A program made the position numbers and the translations under genes. A stretch of 64,000 bases of DNA. It comes from Pseudohoeflea sp964511625. GTDB taxonomy: Bacteria > Pseudomonadota > Alphaproteobacteria > Rhizobiales > Rhizobiaceae. The stretch covers positions 1 through 64,000 of the forward strand of contig CAZEJG010000015.1 of the NCBI GenBank assembly GCA_964511625.1. The letters are read 5' to 3'. Below are positions 38,367-46,983 of the stretch, one piece after another. How positions within the stretch are numbered: the stretch's first letter is position 1; each line of letters opens with the position of its first letter. The notes beneath the pieces were generated by a model. The model made no database searches, was not told the DNA's origin, and saw nothing but the letters and a program-made list of their open reading frames with translations.

Positions 38367-38828
38367 ATGAAACTGCGCGTCAACGATACCATCCACCAGG
38401 TGGATGTCGAACCGGACATGCCGCTGCTCTGGGTGCTGCGTGACGAACTCGGCATCACCGGTCCGAAATATGGCTGCGGCATCGCCCGCTGCGGCGCCTG
38501 CACCGTCCATGTCGATGGCATGGCGGTCCGCGCCTGCCAGATGCCGGTGGAAGAGGCCGAGGGCAAGGCGATCACCACGATTGAGGGCCTCGGCACGCCC
38601 GATGCGCTGCATGCCGTTCAGGAAGCCTGGATCGAACATCAGGTCGCCCAGTGCGGCTACTGCCAGTCGGGCCAGATCATGCAGGCGGCGAGCTTTCTCG
38701 AAACCAATCCGGAACCGAGTGACGAGGACATAGACCGCGCCATGAGCTCCAACCTCTGCCGCTGCGGCACCTATCCACGCATCCGCGCCGCCATCCATGC
38801 GGCCGCCGGCAAGCTTGCGGGGGCCTGA
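38367..38828 (+). CDS. iorA: Isoquinoline 1-oxidoreductase-like [2Fe-2S] subunit
   Basis: 153 aa. The plant-type cluster is in KYGCGIARCGACTV and the second cluster in QCGYCQSGQI and LCRCGTYPRI, the spacing of IorA/aldehyde-oxidase small subunits. It pairs with the large subunit encoded one base after its stop. No FAD subunit gene is present, as expected for this class, which hands electrons to a cytochrome or the membrane. Confidence 0.92.
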   Translation: MKLRVNDTIHQVDVEPDMPLLWVLRDELGITGPKYGCGIARCGACTVHVDGMAVRACQMPVEEAEGKAITTIEGLGTPDALHAVQEAWIEHQVAQCGYCQSGQIMQAASFLETNPEPSDEDIDRAMSSNLCRCGTYPRIRAAIHAAAGKLAGA

Positions 38829-38829
38829 T

Positions 38830-41070
38830 ATGAGCCGCGCAGGAACAATCGCCCGCCGCACCTTCCTCGTCGGCTCCGCCGTCATCGCAGGAGGCATCGC
38901 CTTCGGCGTCTATGCCGTCCGCGCGCCCCATGCCAACCCGCTGAAAGACGAGGTCGGCCCGGACGAGGCCACCTTCAATCCCTGGGTCAAGATTACGCCA
39001 GAGGCGGTCGTGCTGATCACGCCCCATGTCGATATCGGCCAGGGGTCTGCCGCCATGCAGTCGCTGCTGATCGCCGAGGAGATGGATCTCGATCCCGGCC
39101 AGTACGAGACCGAATTCGGCCCGCCTGCCGCCGCCTACTGGAATACGGCGCAGGCCGACGACGCCGCGCCCTTCATGTCGACGGACGACAGCATCGTCGC
39201 CGAAGGCGCGCGCGGCGCAATGACCTCGCTCTTCAAGCTGCTCGGGATGCAGATCACCGGCGGATCGAGTTCGACGCCCGACAGTTTCGACAAGCTGCGC
39301 GAGGCCGGCGCGGTGGCCCGCGAAACGCTCAAGGCCGCCGCCGCGAAAAAGCACGGCGTGGCCGTTTCCGATCTGAAGACCGGCAAGGGAACGGTCGTCC
39401 TCCCCGACGGAACCGAAATCCCCTATACCGCACTCGCTGCCGAGGCTGCAGGAATCGACCCCGTTACTGACGTCACCCTGCGAGATCCCTCCGAATGGCG
39501 GCTGATCGGCAAGGAAACCCGCCGCACCGATATCGTCGCCAAGTCGACCGGTGCGATGGATTATGGCATCGACGTCAGGCTCAAGGGCATGGTGCACGCA
39601 ACCGTCAAGCTCAGCCCCCGGCGTGGCGTTCTCAACGGCCATGATTCCGCAGCCGCGGAAAAGATGCGCGGCGTCCGCTCCGTCATTCCGGTCGAGGGCG
39701 GCATTGCGGTCGTCGCCGACAACACCTGGCGCGCCTTCCAGGCCGCCGACACCATCTCCTTCGACTGGGCGCCCGCCGCCTATCCGGCCGAACAGGACGG
39801 CCACTGGGAGAAGGTGGCGGCGAGCTTCAACGCCGACAGTCTCGACGCCGAATGGCGAAACGACGGCGAGGTCGACACCGGTCTTGCCGAGGGCGGCGTG
39901 ACCGATGTCGAGTACCGCGCACCCTATCTGGCCCACCAGCCACTCGAACCGCTCGGCGCCGTGGCCCTCGTCACTGACGAGAAGGCCGAGATCTGGGCCA
40001 GCCACCAGATCCCCCGCTACGTGCAGCAGAAGGTGGCCGCCATCACAGGCCACGAGGCGGAGAAGGTGATCTTCCACAACCAGTATGCCGGCGGCTCCTT
40101 TGGCCATCGGCTGGAATTCCACAACATCACCGCCGCCGCTGAGATCGCCAACACGATGCGCGGAACGCCGGTCAAACTCACCCTGTCGCGCGAAGAAGAT
40201 TTCGCCACCGACTTCCCGCGCCAGATCTCTATTGCGCGTGGACAGGGCGTTGCGCGCGACGGCCGCGTGGAGACACTGTCGCTCGACATCGCCTCGCCCT
40301 CGGTCCTGCGCTCGCAGATGGGGCGTCTGGGCGTCTCCGTGCCCGGCTCCGACGCCCAGCTTCCGGCAGGCGCCTGGAACGCGCCCTATGCGGTGCCGAA
40401 TTTCCGCGTTCGCGCCTATGCGGTGGAAGGACTGGCGCCGGTTTCCAGCTGGCGCTCCGTGGGCGCCTCGACCGCCGGCTTCTTCATCGAGAGTTTTGTC
40501 GACGAGGTGATCCACGCCGCCGGCGCCGATCCGCTCGAGGAACGGCTGCGGCTGTGCAACTGGGACGTCGCCCGCGGCGTGCTGGAGGCCGTCGGCGAGA
40601 TGTCGAATTGGAGCGGAACGACGCTCCCCGAAGGCAAGGGCCGCGGCATCGCCATGGTGGTGAGCTTCGGCGTACCGACGGCAGAAGTGGTCGAGGTGAC
40701 GAAGACCGAGGCCGGCATCCGCATCGACAAGGTGTGGGTGGCCGCGGACGTCGGGCGCGTCGTCGATCCGGTCAATATCGAGAACCAGGTTCAGGGCGCC
40801 GTGGTCTGGGGCCTCGGCCACGCGATGAACTGCGAACTGACCTATGCCGACGGGATGCCGCAGCAATCGAACTTCCATGAGTATGAGGGCATGCGTCTCT
40901 ACCAGTGCCCCCAGATCGAGGTGAAGATGCTGGAAAACGGCGGCAAGGTGAAGGGGATCGGCGAACCCCCGGTGCCACCGGCTGCACCCGCCCTCGCCAA
41001 CGCGATCTTCGCAGCCACCGGGCAGCGCATTCGCGAGATGCCGTTCAACAAGCACATCGATTTCGTTTGA
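38830..41070 (+). CDS. iorB: Isoquinoline 1-oxidoreductase-like molybdopterin subunit
   Basis: 746 aa from the ATG at 38830, one base after the iorA stop. The N-terminus carries a twin-arginine-type signal (ARRTFLVGSAVIAGGIAFG), as in periplasmic IorB-like enzymes, so folded export with its iron-sulfur partner is likely. Segments VLITPHVDIGQGSAAMQSL and GIGEPPVPPAAPALANAIF with the catalytic glutamate match the family. It probably oxidises an aldehyde or N-heterocycle in the periplasm; the substrate is not deducible. Confidence 0.9.
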   Translation: MSRAGTIARRTFLVGSAVIAGGIAFGVYAVRAPHANPLKDEVGPDEATFNPWVKITPEAVVLITPHVDIGQGSAAMQSLLIAEEMDLDPGQYETEFGPPAAAYWNTAQADDAAPFMSTDDSIVAEGARGAMTSLFKLLGMQITGGSSSTPDSFDKLREAGAVARETLKAAAAKKHGVAVSDLKTGKGTVVLPDGTEIPYTALAAEAAGIDPVTDVTLRDPSEWRLIGKETRRTDIVAKSTGAMDYGIDVRLKGMVHATVKLSPRRGVLNGHDSAAAEKMRGVRSVIPVEGGIAVVADNTWRAFQAADTISFDWAPAAYPAEQDGHWEKVAASFNADSLDAEWRNDGEVDTGLAEGGVTDVEYRAPYLAHQPLEPLGAVALVTDEKAEIWASHQIPRYVQQKVAAITGHEAEKVIFHNQYAGGSFGHRLEFHNITAAAEIANTMRGTPVKLTLSREEDFATDFPRQISIARGQGVARDGRVETLSLDIASPSVLRSQMGRLGVSVPGSDAQLPAGAWNAPYAVPNFRVRAYAVEGLAPVSSWRSVGASTAGFFIESFVDEVIHAAGADPLEERLRLCNWDVARGVLEAVGEMSNWSGTTLPEGKGRGIAMVVSFGVPTAEVVEVTKTEAGIRIDKVWVAADVGRVVDPVNIENQVQGAVVWGLGHAMNCELTYADGMPQQSNFHEYEGMRLYQCPQIEVKMLENGGKVKGIGEPPVPPAAPALANAIFAATGQRIREMPFNKHIDFV

Positions 41071-41081
41071 GGGGACAGGCC

Positions 41082-41705
41082 ATGAAATCCGCACTCCTCG
41101 CATCGATCGCGCTGTTTTCGCTCTCGACCTTCGCGTTCGCCCAGTCTGAAACACCTGCGGCCGAAGCACCCGCAACACAAACCCCGACCTCCGAACCGAC
41201 GGTCCCGGTCGAGGAAGGCCTGGCCGCATGGGAGAAGGTCTATGCCGTCGCCAGCCACCCGCGCTGCGCCAACTGTCATGTCGGCGAGGACAACATCCCT
41301 GTCTGGTCGGGTCCGAGCTACGGCAAGCGCCAGCCGCACGGTATGCATATCTCGGGCGGCGAAAGCCGCATCGGGGCGGAGTTCATCCCGTGCCAGACCT
41401 GCCACATGGAAACCCAGTCGGACGAACCGCACACTGCCCCCGGCGCGCCCGAGTGGCATCTCGCCCCGGTGGAGCAGCAATGGATCGACAAGAGTTCGGC
41501 CGAGATCTGCGCCCAGTTCAAGGATCCGGCCCGCAACGGCGATCGCACGCTCGAGGACATGGCGATCCACGTTCGCGACGACAAGCTTGTGGCCTGGGGC
41601 TGGAAGCCGGGCGGCGACCGCGAACCGGCGCCGGGAAGTGCCGAGGAAACCTATCGCGCCATCGAGACCTGGGCCGCCTCCGGAGCCCCCTGCCCCGAGA
41701 GCTGA
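41082..41705 (+). CDS. Periplasmic two-haem cytochrome c, partner of IorAB
   Basis: 207 aa from the ATG at 41082. A signal peptide (1-20, cleaved near AFA-QSE) precedes a Pro/Thr-rich linker. Two haem attachment motifs are visible: CANCH at 62-66 and CQTCH at 104-108. It lies 11 bases after iorB and is the natural electron acceptor for a FAD-less periplasmic molybdoenzyme. I know this domain organisation as a usual neighbour of Ior-type genes but not a tested function. Confidence 0.82.
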   Translation: MKSALLASIALFSLSTFAFAQSETPAAEAPATQTPTSEPTVPVEEGLAAWEKVYAVASHPRCANCHVGEDNIPVWSGPSYGKRQPHGMHISGGESRIGAEFIPCQTCHMETQSDEPHTAPGAPEWHLAPVEQQWIDKSSAEICAQFKDPARNGDRTLEDMAIHVRDDKLVAWGWKPGGDREPAPGSAEETYRAIETWAASGAPCPES

Positions 41706-41762
41706 TCGCCCGGCGACGCACTTGCTTCACCTTGGCTCGCGACGCTCGCCCCTCCCTACTCG

Positions 41763-41792
41763 ATCCCTCCCCTCCCGATTAAGGGGAGGGAT
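41763..41792. terminator. Bidirectional hairpin between the converging cytochrome and SDR genes
   Basis: ATCCCTCCCCT and AGGGGAGGGAT are a perfect eleven-base inverted repeat with an eight-base loop. No clear T run follows on either strand, so it may protect RNA ends or belong to a dispersed intergenic repeat rather than act as a strict terminator. Confidence 0.55.
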
Positions 41793-41815
41793 GGCTTCCC
41801 ACTCTCCTTCAAACC

Positions 41816-42766
41816 TCAGGCCGCTGCCTTCTCAGCTTTCAATTCCCGCACCGCCTCGGCGATCGCGCGGCCCTTGGGGGTCGCCTCGAAGCCGCCGACG
41901 AAGGCTTCGAACTTCGAGCCGTCGAGCGCGTGCGGCGTGAACCACAGATAGGACATCTCGGTCACCTCCCGCATGAACGGCCGGAACAGCCCGACCGCGC
42001 GCAGTCCCAGCCAGGAAAAGGAGGCGCGGCGCAGGCGCTTGCCCGTCGCCACGGCCAGGTGCCGACCCATCTCCTCGCCCGTGAGCGTGTGCCCGGCAAA
42101 GGTGAAGACCGTATAGCCCTTCAGCTGATCATGCCGCTCGGCGAGCGCGACGAAGGCGCGCGCCAGATCCGGCAGATAGGCGAAGGAATGGGCAATGTCA
42201 GGCCGGCCGGGCCAGACATATTTGTGCCTGGCGAGCGGCGCGGCAATGATGAGATCGAACCACGATCCGCGACCCGGTCCGCCGAAGAAATCCCCGGCGC
42301 GAAGCACCGTCGTCGGCACACCGTCTTCCCGCGCTGCACGCTCGAAGCGTTTCTCCATGGCGATGCGGATCGCGCCCTTGCGAGTGGAATCGTGAACCGG
42401 CGTTTCAGGCCCGGCAAGTGCCGGAATCTCCCGGCCGTAATTGTAGACGTTGCCGGCGAACAGGTGGTGGGCGCCGTTGGCCTTTGCCGCAACCACGACG
42501 TTTTCCGCCAGAACCGGGCACATCGTCGCCCAATCAGGATAAAGCGGATTGAGAGCGTTGAAGATGACGTCGGCGCCGCGCGTGGCTTCCACCAGCTCGT
42601 CGACCTTCATGGCATCCGCCTTGCGCGCCGAAGCTCCGGCGAGACTGGCCGGCAGCTTGCCGTCGCGGGTGACGGCGAGCACCGTGTGACCTGCGGCAAG
42701 CGCGGCTTGCGTGACGACGTGACCGAGGCGCCCTCTGGCGCCGAGAACTGCGATTGTGAGTGACAT
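41816..42766 (-). CDS. NAD-dependent epimerase/dehydratase-like (extended SDR) protein
   Basis: 316 aa from the ATG at 42766 (AAGGAGAT upstream). The nucleotide site is AVLGARGRLGHVV; the middle has GNVYNYGREI, where an isolated YG(R)E replaces the usual YxxxK, so catalysis is doubtful or atypical. The pattern resembles isoflavone-reductase-like or NmrA-like atypical SDRs. It is divergent from the LysR gene, which probably controls it. Confidence 0.85.
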   Translation of the reverse strand: MSLTIAVLGARGRLGHVVTQAALAAGHTVLAVTRDGKLPASLAGASARKADAMKVDELVEATRGADVIFNALNPLYPDWATMCPVLAENVVVAAKANGAHHLFAGNVYNYGREIPALAGPETPVHDSTRKGAIRIAMEKRFERAAREDGVPTTVLRAGDFFGGPGRGSWFDLIIAAPLARHKYVWPGRPDIAHSFAYLPDLARAFVALAERHDQLKGYTVFTFAGHTLTGEEMGRHLAVATGKRLRRASFSWLGLRAVGLFRPFMREVTEMSYLWFTPHALDGSKFEAFVGGFEATPKGRAIAEAVRELKAEKAAA

Positions 42767-42807
42767 TTCGATCTCCTTGTTTCGATGAGACAAAGATGGT
42801 CCATCGG

Positions 42808-42859
42808 AATATGAATGGAAATTGCTTGCAAATGCTTGTGATCCATTCAAATATGAATG
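42808..42859. promoter_or_regulatory. LysR-type binding sites in the SDR/lysR divergent promoter
   Basis: AATATGAATG occurs at 42808-42817 and 42850-42859, 42 bases (four helical turns) apart. The second copy is part of a perfect palindrome CATTCA-AATA-TGAATG that ends one base before the lysR start codon, which suggests tight autorepression. Confidence 0.55.
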
Positions 42860-42860
42860 C

Positions 42861-43775
42861 ATGCAGGATCTCGACTGGAATCTTCTCAAGAGCTTTCTCG
42901 CAGTGGCGGAAACCGGCAGCCTGACGGCCGCTGCCAAGCAACTCGATGCCAGCCAGCCGACGCTCGGCCGGCATGTGGCCGAACTCGAAGCGAAAATGGG
43001 CACGACGCTTCTGCGCCGCACGCCGCGCGGACAGGAGGTCACGGAGGCGGGTGCGGCCTTCCTGGCCGACGTCCGCGCCATGCGCGAAGCCTCCGATGCC
43101 ATCCTGCGCCGCGCATCAGGCGCGGAGAAGCAAATCCGCGGCACGGTGCGGATTACCGCGAGCGTGATGATCGGCAGCGTTGTGCTGCCGCGCATCGTCG
43201 CTCGGCTGAGAAGCGATCATCCGGATCTGGAAATCGAGATCGTTGCGACGGATTCGGTCGACAATCTTCTGCGCCGCGACGCGGACATCGCCATCCGCAT
43301 GGTCAGACCGACCCAGGTCGATCTGGTCGCCCGCCATATCGGCGACATCCCGCTGGTCGCCGGGGCGACCAGGGACTATCTGGACCGCCGTGGCCGGCCA
43401 CTTCAGGCAACCGACCTTCTCGACCACGACATCCTCGGCTTCGACCGGGACGACGCGCTACAGCGCGGCTTCGCTGCTTTCGGCGTCGCCATCGACCGCA
43501 CCTTCTTCAAGGTCAGATGCGACAATCATCTCGTGCTCTGGCAGGCGATGAAGAACGGGGCGGGCATCGGTTTCGGCCAGCAGCCGCTGTTTGCGGCCGA
43601 CCCGGAACTGGAAACGGTTCTGCCTGATCTCGACCTGCCCGCTCTGCCGGTCTGGCTGACAGCCCATCGCGACATCCGCCACGCCCCGCGCATCCGTGCG
43701 GTTCTCGAGAGATTGGAAGCCGACCTGACCGACTACATGGCGGGAGGCTGGGTCTCGTCCTCCCGATCGGCATAA
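42861..43775 (+). CDS. LysR family transcription regulator
   Basis: 304 aa from the ATG at 42861; a TTG at 42822 would add 13 residues across the operator. The helix-turn-helix is AVAETGSLTAAAKQLDASQPTL, here at about residues 13-34, followed by the effector-binding domain (GTVRITASVMIGSVVLPRIV). Divergent from the SDR gene it likely controls. Its 3' end overlaps the converging MFS gene by 43 bases. Confidence 0.92.
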   Translation: MQDLDWNLLKSFLAVAETGSLTAAAKQLDASQPTLGRHVAELEAKMGTTLLRRTPRGQEVTEAGAAFLADVRAMREASDAILRRASGAEKQIRGTVRITASVMIGSVVLPRIVARLRSDHPDLEIEIVATDSVDNLLRRDADIAIRMVRPTQVDLVARHIGDIPLVAGATRDYLDRRGRPLQATDLLDHDILGFDRDDALQRGFAAFGVAIDRTFFKVRCDNHLVLWQAMKNGAGIGFGQQPLFAADPELETVLPDLDLPALPVWLTAHRDIRHAPRIRAVLERLEADLTDYMAGGWVSSSRSA

Positions 43776-44950
43776 CGCGCCAGTCGCGAGCCCGCCAGCA
43801 CCAGGAGCAGCGGCACAGTAATGCCGACATAGACGATCGCAAGCCCCACATGTTCGGCGACGAAGCCGATCAGTGACGGCACGAACAAGAGCCCGGAATA
43901 GCCGAAGAAGGTGACGAAGGAGATGCCGATGCCCTTGCCGAGACCCGGCATGTTGCCGGCGGCGGAGAAGATCACGGGCACCAGATTGGCGATGCCGAGA
44001 CCCGCAATGGCAAAACCGGCTATCGCAACCACAGCGCTCGGCGCATTGCCGGCGACCAGCAGACCGGCGACGGTGAAGGCGAGCGAGACGCGCACCGTAT
44101 TGACCGCGCCGAAGCGGTCGCGGATCGCATCGCCGGCAAAACGCATCACTGCCATGGCTGCGGCGAACGAGCCGAAGGCGATGCCCGAGAGCGCCGCGTC
44201 GGCACCGAAATCGTTGCGCAAATAAAGCGCGCTCCAGTCGAGGATCGCGCCTTCCGGCACCATGGCGAACAGGCACATCAGACCCATCAGCCACAGGACC
44301 ATGTTGCGGAAGGGCAGCGCGGTGACGGGCCGGCTTTCGTCGTCGCCCTCATGCGGATGGGGGCGGTCGGAGAAGATCCGCGGCCATGCGAGAAGACCGA
44401 CCGTCAGCGCCACGACGGTGACGACGGCCGCATGGGCCGGATTGCCGGCGAGGTCGATCACCAGACCGCCCGAGGCCGAACCGATAAAGGCGCCGAGGCT
44501 CCAGAACCCGTGACAGGAGGACATGATCGCCCGGCGCTCGACACGCTCGACCTCCACGGCATTGGCGTTCATCGCCACATCGGTGCCACCGATCACCCCG
44601 CCCGCAATCGCGAGCGCCAAGGCACCGGTTATCACGTCGGGCGCGAAGGTGATGAGAATGAAGAGGGGTGCGGACACAAGGACAAGCACCCGCAGCAACC
44701 CGTGCGAGCCGTGCCGCGAGACCCACCAGCCGACCAGCGGCATGGAGATCATCGAGCCCAGCCCGAAGAACAGCACCATGATGCCGATCACGGATTCCTG
44801 CAATTGCAGCCGCGCGGCAAATTCCGGCACTTTCGGCGCCCAGTTGCCTGCCAGATAGCCGTTCTCGAGAAACAGCAGCGCCACCGCGAGACGTTCGCGG
44901 GTGAACAGCGGCAGCCGTCCTGACGGGTTGGCAGGCTGGGTGATCGTCAT
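43733..44950 (-). CDS. MFS transporter (YbjJ-like)
   Basis: 405 aa with about twelve membrane segments in two halves. GWWVSRHGSHGLL after the second segment corresponds to the MFS loop 2-3 motif. It resembles the YbjJ branch of the family, whose substrates are unsettled (sugar or small-metabolite efflux). The start overlaps the DeoR gene stop by four bases, so both form one operon. The stop region overlaps the lysR 3' end. Confidence 0.88.
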   Translation of the reverse strand: MTITQPANPSGRLPLFTRERLAVALLFLENGYLAGNWAPKVPEFAARLQLQESVIGIMVLFFGLGSMISMPLVGWWVSRHGSHGLLRVLVLVSAPLFILITFAPDVITGALALAIAGGVIGGTDVAMNANAVEVERVERRAIMSSCHGFWSLGAFIGSASGGLVIDLAGNPAHAAVVTVVALTVGLLAWPRIFSDRPHPHEGDDESRPVTALPFRNMVLWLMGLMCLFAMVPEGAILDWSALYLRNDFGADAALSGIAFGSFAAAMAVMRFAGDAIRDRFGAVNTVRVSLAFTVAGLLVAGNAPSAVVAIAGFAIAGLGIANLVPVIFSAAGNMPGLGKGIGISFVTFFGYSGLLFVPSLIGFVAEHVGLAIVYVGITVPLLLVLAGSRLARYADREDETQPPAM

Positions 44951-45729
44951 GGCGGTCCTCCGGCGGATGGCTCCGCCACTTCGATGATCTCTGTCCCTGC
45001 CGCGCCGATTGCTTCGAGCGGCAGGCCCCGTGCCGCCTCAACCATCAGCGTCACCTTCCCGGAGAACGGCGCGATCCGGTAGGGTGCCGAGCCGGCGAAT
45101 TTCGTCGCGTCGGCAGCAGTGATGACATGCCGGCTTTGTCTGGCAACCGTGCTCTTGAAAAGTTGCTCCTCCGCCTGCGAGGCGAAGAGCCCCTCCTCCG
45201 CCACGACCCGGCAAGTGCCGAGGACGAAAAGATCGGGATACACCCCGTCAAGCGCTGCAAGCGCCCGCGCATCGATCGCTCCGCCATGCGACCGCTCGAC
45301 ACGTCCACCGGTCAGGATGACCTCGACATCGCCCGAAAGCGTCAGCTGTGCGGCAATCGCCGGCGCATTCGTCATCACCGTCAGGTCCCGGCCGGGTCCG
45401 ATAGCCTCTGCAACTGCGAGATTGGTGGAACCGGCGTCGATGAAAATCAATCCGCCCGCCGGCAACCGGCTGACGATCTCGGCGGCGAACCGCGCCTTCA
45501 GCGACCTCTTCTCGCCCAGGCGTTCAACGAAGGGTCGTGCTGGTTCGCGCAGCAGCGCCCCGCCATAGACCCTCTCGCACAAGCCGGCAGCAGCGAGTTC
45601 TCTCAGATCACGGCGAATCGTGTCCTCGGAGACGTCGAACTCGCGCGCGAGATCACCGGCGACGACGCGTCCGGCGGCTTCCAGCCGGCGTCGAATGAGG
45701 GAATGTCGTTCCTGGGTGAGCATGAACAT
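44947..45729 (-). CDS. DeoR/GlpR family transcription regulator
   Basis: 260 aa (ATG at 45729; a second at 45723 also possible). N-terminal winged helix with the family signature FDVSEDTIRRDLRELAAAG near 31-49, then a sugar-phosphate-binding domain (FIDAGSTNLAVAE). It likely senses a phosphorylated sugar and regulates the MFS gene with which it overlaps by four bases. Confidence 0.92.
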   Translation of the reverse strand: MFMLTQERHSLIRRRLEAAGRVVAGDLAREFDVSEDTIRRDLRELAAAGLCERVYGGALLREPARPFVERLGEKRSLKARFAAEIVSRLPAGGLIFIDAGSTNLAVAEAIGPGRDLTVMTNAPAIAAQLTLSGDVEVILTGGRVERSHGGAIDARALAALDGVYPDLFVLGTCRVVAEEGLFASQAEEQLFKSTVARQSRHVITAADATKFAGSAPYRIAPFSGKVTLMVEAARGLPLEAIGAAGTEIIEVAEPSAGGPP

Positions 45730-45840
45730 GCAGCTTCGCGTTAAAACAGGCAGAAGCGTGCATACATGCAGCTTGCCATAGCGTCAATCATGCATAAACG
45801 AGAAAGAACGCGCCCTTTTCGACAAATTCTCGCCACAAAT

Positions 45841-45865
45841 GGAACCCGGTCCGGGCGCCGACGTT
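45841..45865 (+). promoter_or_regulatory. EcfG/RpoE2-type promoter of the DUF3309-like gene
   Basis: GGAAC (45841-45845), 16 bases, then CGTT (45862-45865): a perfect general-stress-response promoter. Transcription would start near 45873, only 25 bases before the DUF3309-like start codon. Confidence 0.75.
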
Positions 45866-45897
45866 ATCTCTGGACCCTAACCTGGAGAGGATTTCCC

Positions 45898-46047
45898 ATG
45901 TCCGTCGGTACCATTCTGCTGATCATTCTCATTCTGCTTCTGATAGGCGCCATCCCCACCCGCGCCCGCTTCGGCAATGCTCCCATGGGCATCCTCGGCG
46001 TGGTGCTTCTTATCGTCATCGTCCTGATGCTGATGGGACGGATATAG
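45898..46047 (+). CDS. Small membrane protein, DUF3309-like
   Basis: 49 aa from the ATG at 45898 with GGAGAGG seven bases upstream. Two hydrophobic segments (ILLIILILLLIGAIP and ILGVVLLIVIVLMLMG) join over a short loop containing RARFGNAP. This is the layout of DUF3309, tiny membrane proteins often found in stress regulons of Alphaproteobacteria. The upstream EcfG-type promoter supports that. Function unknown. Confidence 0.82.
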   Translation: MSVGTILLIILILLLIGAIPTRARFGNAPMGILGVVLLIVIVLMLMGRI

Positions 46048-46088
46048 GCTGACACCGGAAATCCGCCCACATCGGATTTCAGCAAGAG

Positions 46089-46119
46089 AAAAGGCCGCCG
46101 GACACCCCGGCGGCCTTTT
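46089..46119. terminator. Bidirectional rho-independent terminator
   Basis: GGCCGCCGG and CCGGCGGCC form a perfect nine-base stem with A runs before and T runs after (AAAA / TTTTCTTT). It lies 42 bases after the DUF3309-like stop and 30 bases before the toxin gene stop on the other strand. Confidence 0.9.
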
Positions 46120-46148
46120 CTTTCATTTCACAAGACGTTTATCCGAAC

Positions 46149-46580
46149 TCAATCGGGCGTTTCTGACGAGAACGGATTAACCAATTCGATTCCCAAATTC
46201 TCGAAATCCCTGATATTCCGGGTAGCCAGAACCGCATCGTGAACGTGGCAGATTGCGGCAATCATTCCGTCCATAACAGATAGCGGGCGACCGGCCGCCT
46301 CCCTAGCCGCCTGCAGCTTTCCGAACACAAGCGCAGCATCCGTCTCAAACGGTAGAATCCGTCCTTGATAGGCTTTGTTCAACATGTCGGTGAGACCAGC
46401 GAGATAGCGATCCGAACCACTGCGAATCCTGGTTCGTTCGCCCCCGACTGCGAGTTCCGCTACAACCGGCACGCAGAGGTACAGATCACTCCTGTCCGCT
46501 GCCCGCAACCAGTCGACGACTCCTCGATCAGGTCTGAGCTTGGATACCTCGGAGACGATGTTGGTATCCAGTACGATCAA
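46149..46580 (-). CDS. PIN-domain toxin ribonuclease, FitB/VapC type
   Basis: 143 aa. The acidic residues of the PIN active site are visible: Asp5 (VLDTNIVSEVSK), Glu42 (VVAELAVG), Asp104 (VMDGMIAA) and Asp125 (ATRNIRDF). Toxins of this class cut RNA and are held by the antitoxin encoded upstream; the start overlaps the antitoxin stop by four bases. Complete and apparently functional. Confidence 0.92.
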   Translation of the reverse strand: MIVLDTNIVSEVSKLRPDRGVVDWLRAADRSDLYLCVPVVAELAVGGERTRIRSGSDRYLAGLTDMLNKAYQGRILPFETDAALVFGKLQAAREAAGRPLSVMDGMIAAICHVHDAVLATRNIRDFENLGIELVNPFSSETPD

Positions 46581-46858
46581 TGCCTGTCAGCCTCGGGTCG
46601 ACCAGTGTCAGCACGCAAGTGGTCGACCGCATCCATAAATGCGGCGTGCTCGTCTTCGGAAAGCAGGGCATCCCCGAACGATCGGCGCATCAGATCATAG
46701 GCATTCTCGACGGCGACACCTTCGCCTTTGTCTATGAGAAGGCCCTTGCGAATAAGGTCCTTGACTTCGTCGGACAGGCTGCGGCCAGACGCTTTGGCGC
46801 GCCGCGAGATGTCGGATTTGAGCGGTTCGGGAAGGTCACGGATAAGAAGGTTTGGCAT
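46577..46858 (-). CDS. Ribbon-helix-helix antitoxin, FitA/VapB type
   Basis: 93 aa from the ATG at 46858, which has GGAG six bases upstream and gives the family N-terminus MPNLLIRDLPEPLKSDI; in-frame ATGs at 46870 and 46882 overlap the operator. The N-terminal FitA-like RHH domain (to about residue 40, RSLSDEVKDLIRKGL) binds DNA and the longer C-terminus should wrap the toxin. Autoregulation is likely through the palindrome directly upstream. Confidence 0.88.
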   Translation of the reverse strand: MPNLLIRDLPEPLKSDISRRAKASGRSLSDEVKDLIRKGLLIDKGEGVAVENAYDLMRRSFGDALLSEDEHAAFMDAVDHLRADTGRPEADRH

Positions 46859-46874
46859 TCCACGCTCCATTGAT

Positions 46875-46889
46875 GATATCAATGATATC
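46875..46889. promoter_or_regulatory. Palindromic operator of the toxin-antitoxin operon
   Basis: GATATC-AAT-GATATC, a near-perfect palindrome, ends 16 bases before the antitoxin start. FitAB-type complexes bind such inverted repeats for autoregulation; the assignment is by position. Confidence 0.6.
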
Positions 46890-46983
46890 GCCTTTATCTA
46901 GATCACTGGAAGCCTTTTGTTAACACTATATCTAACGTTTCGATCGACGCTGCGCTCATATACTCGCTTCAGAAAGGGCGATT

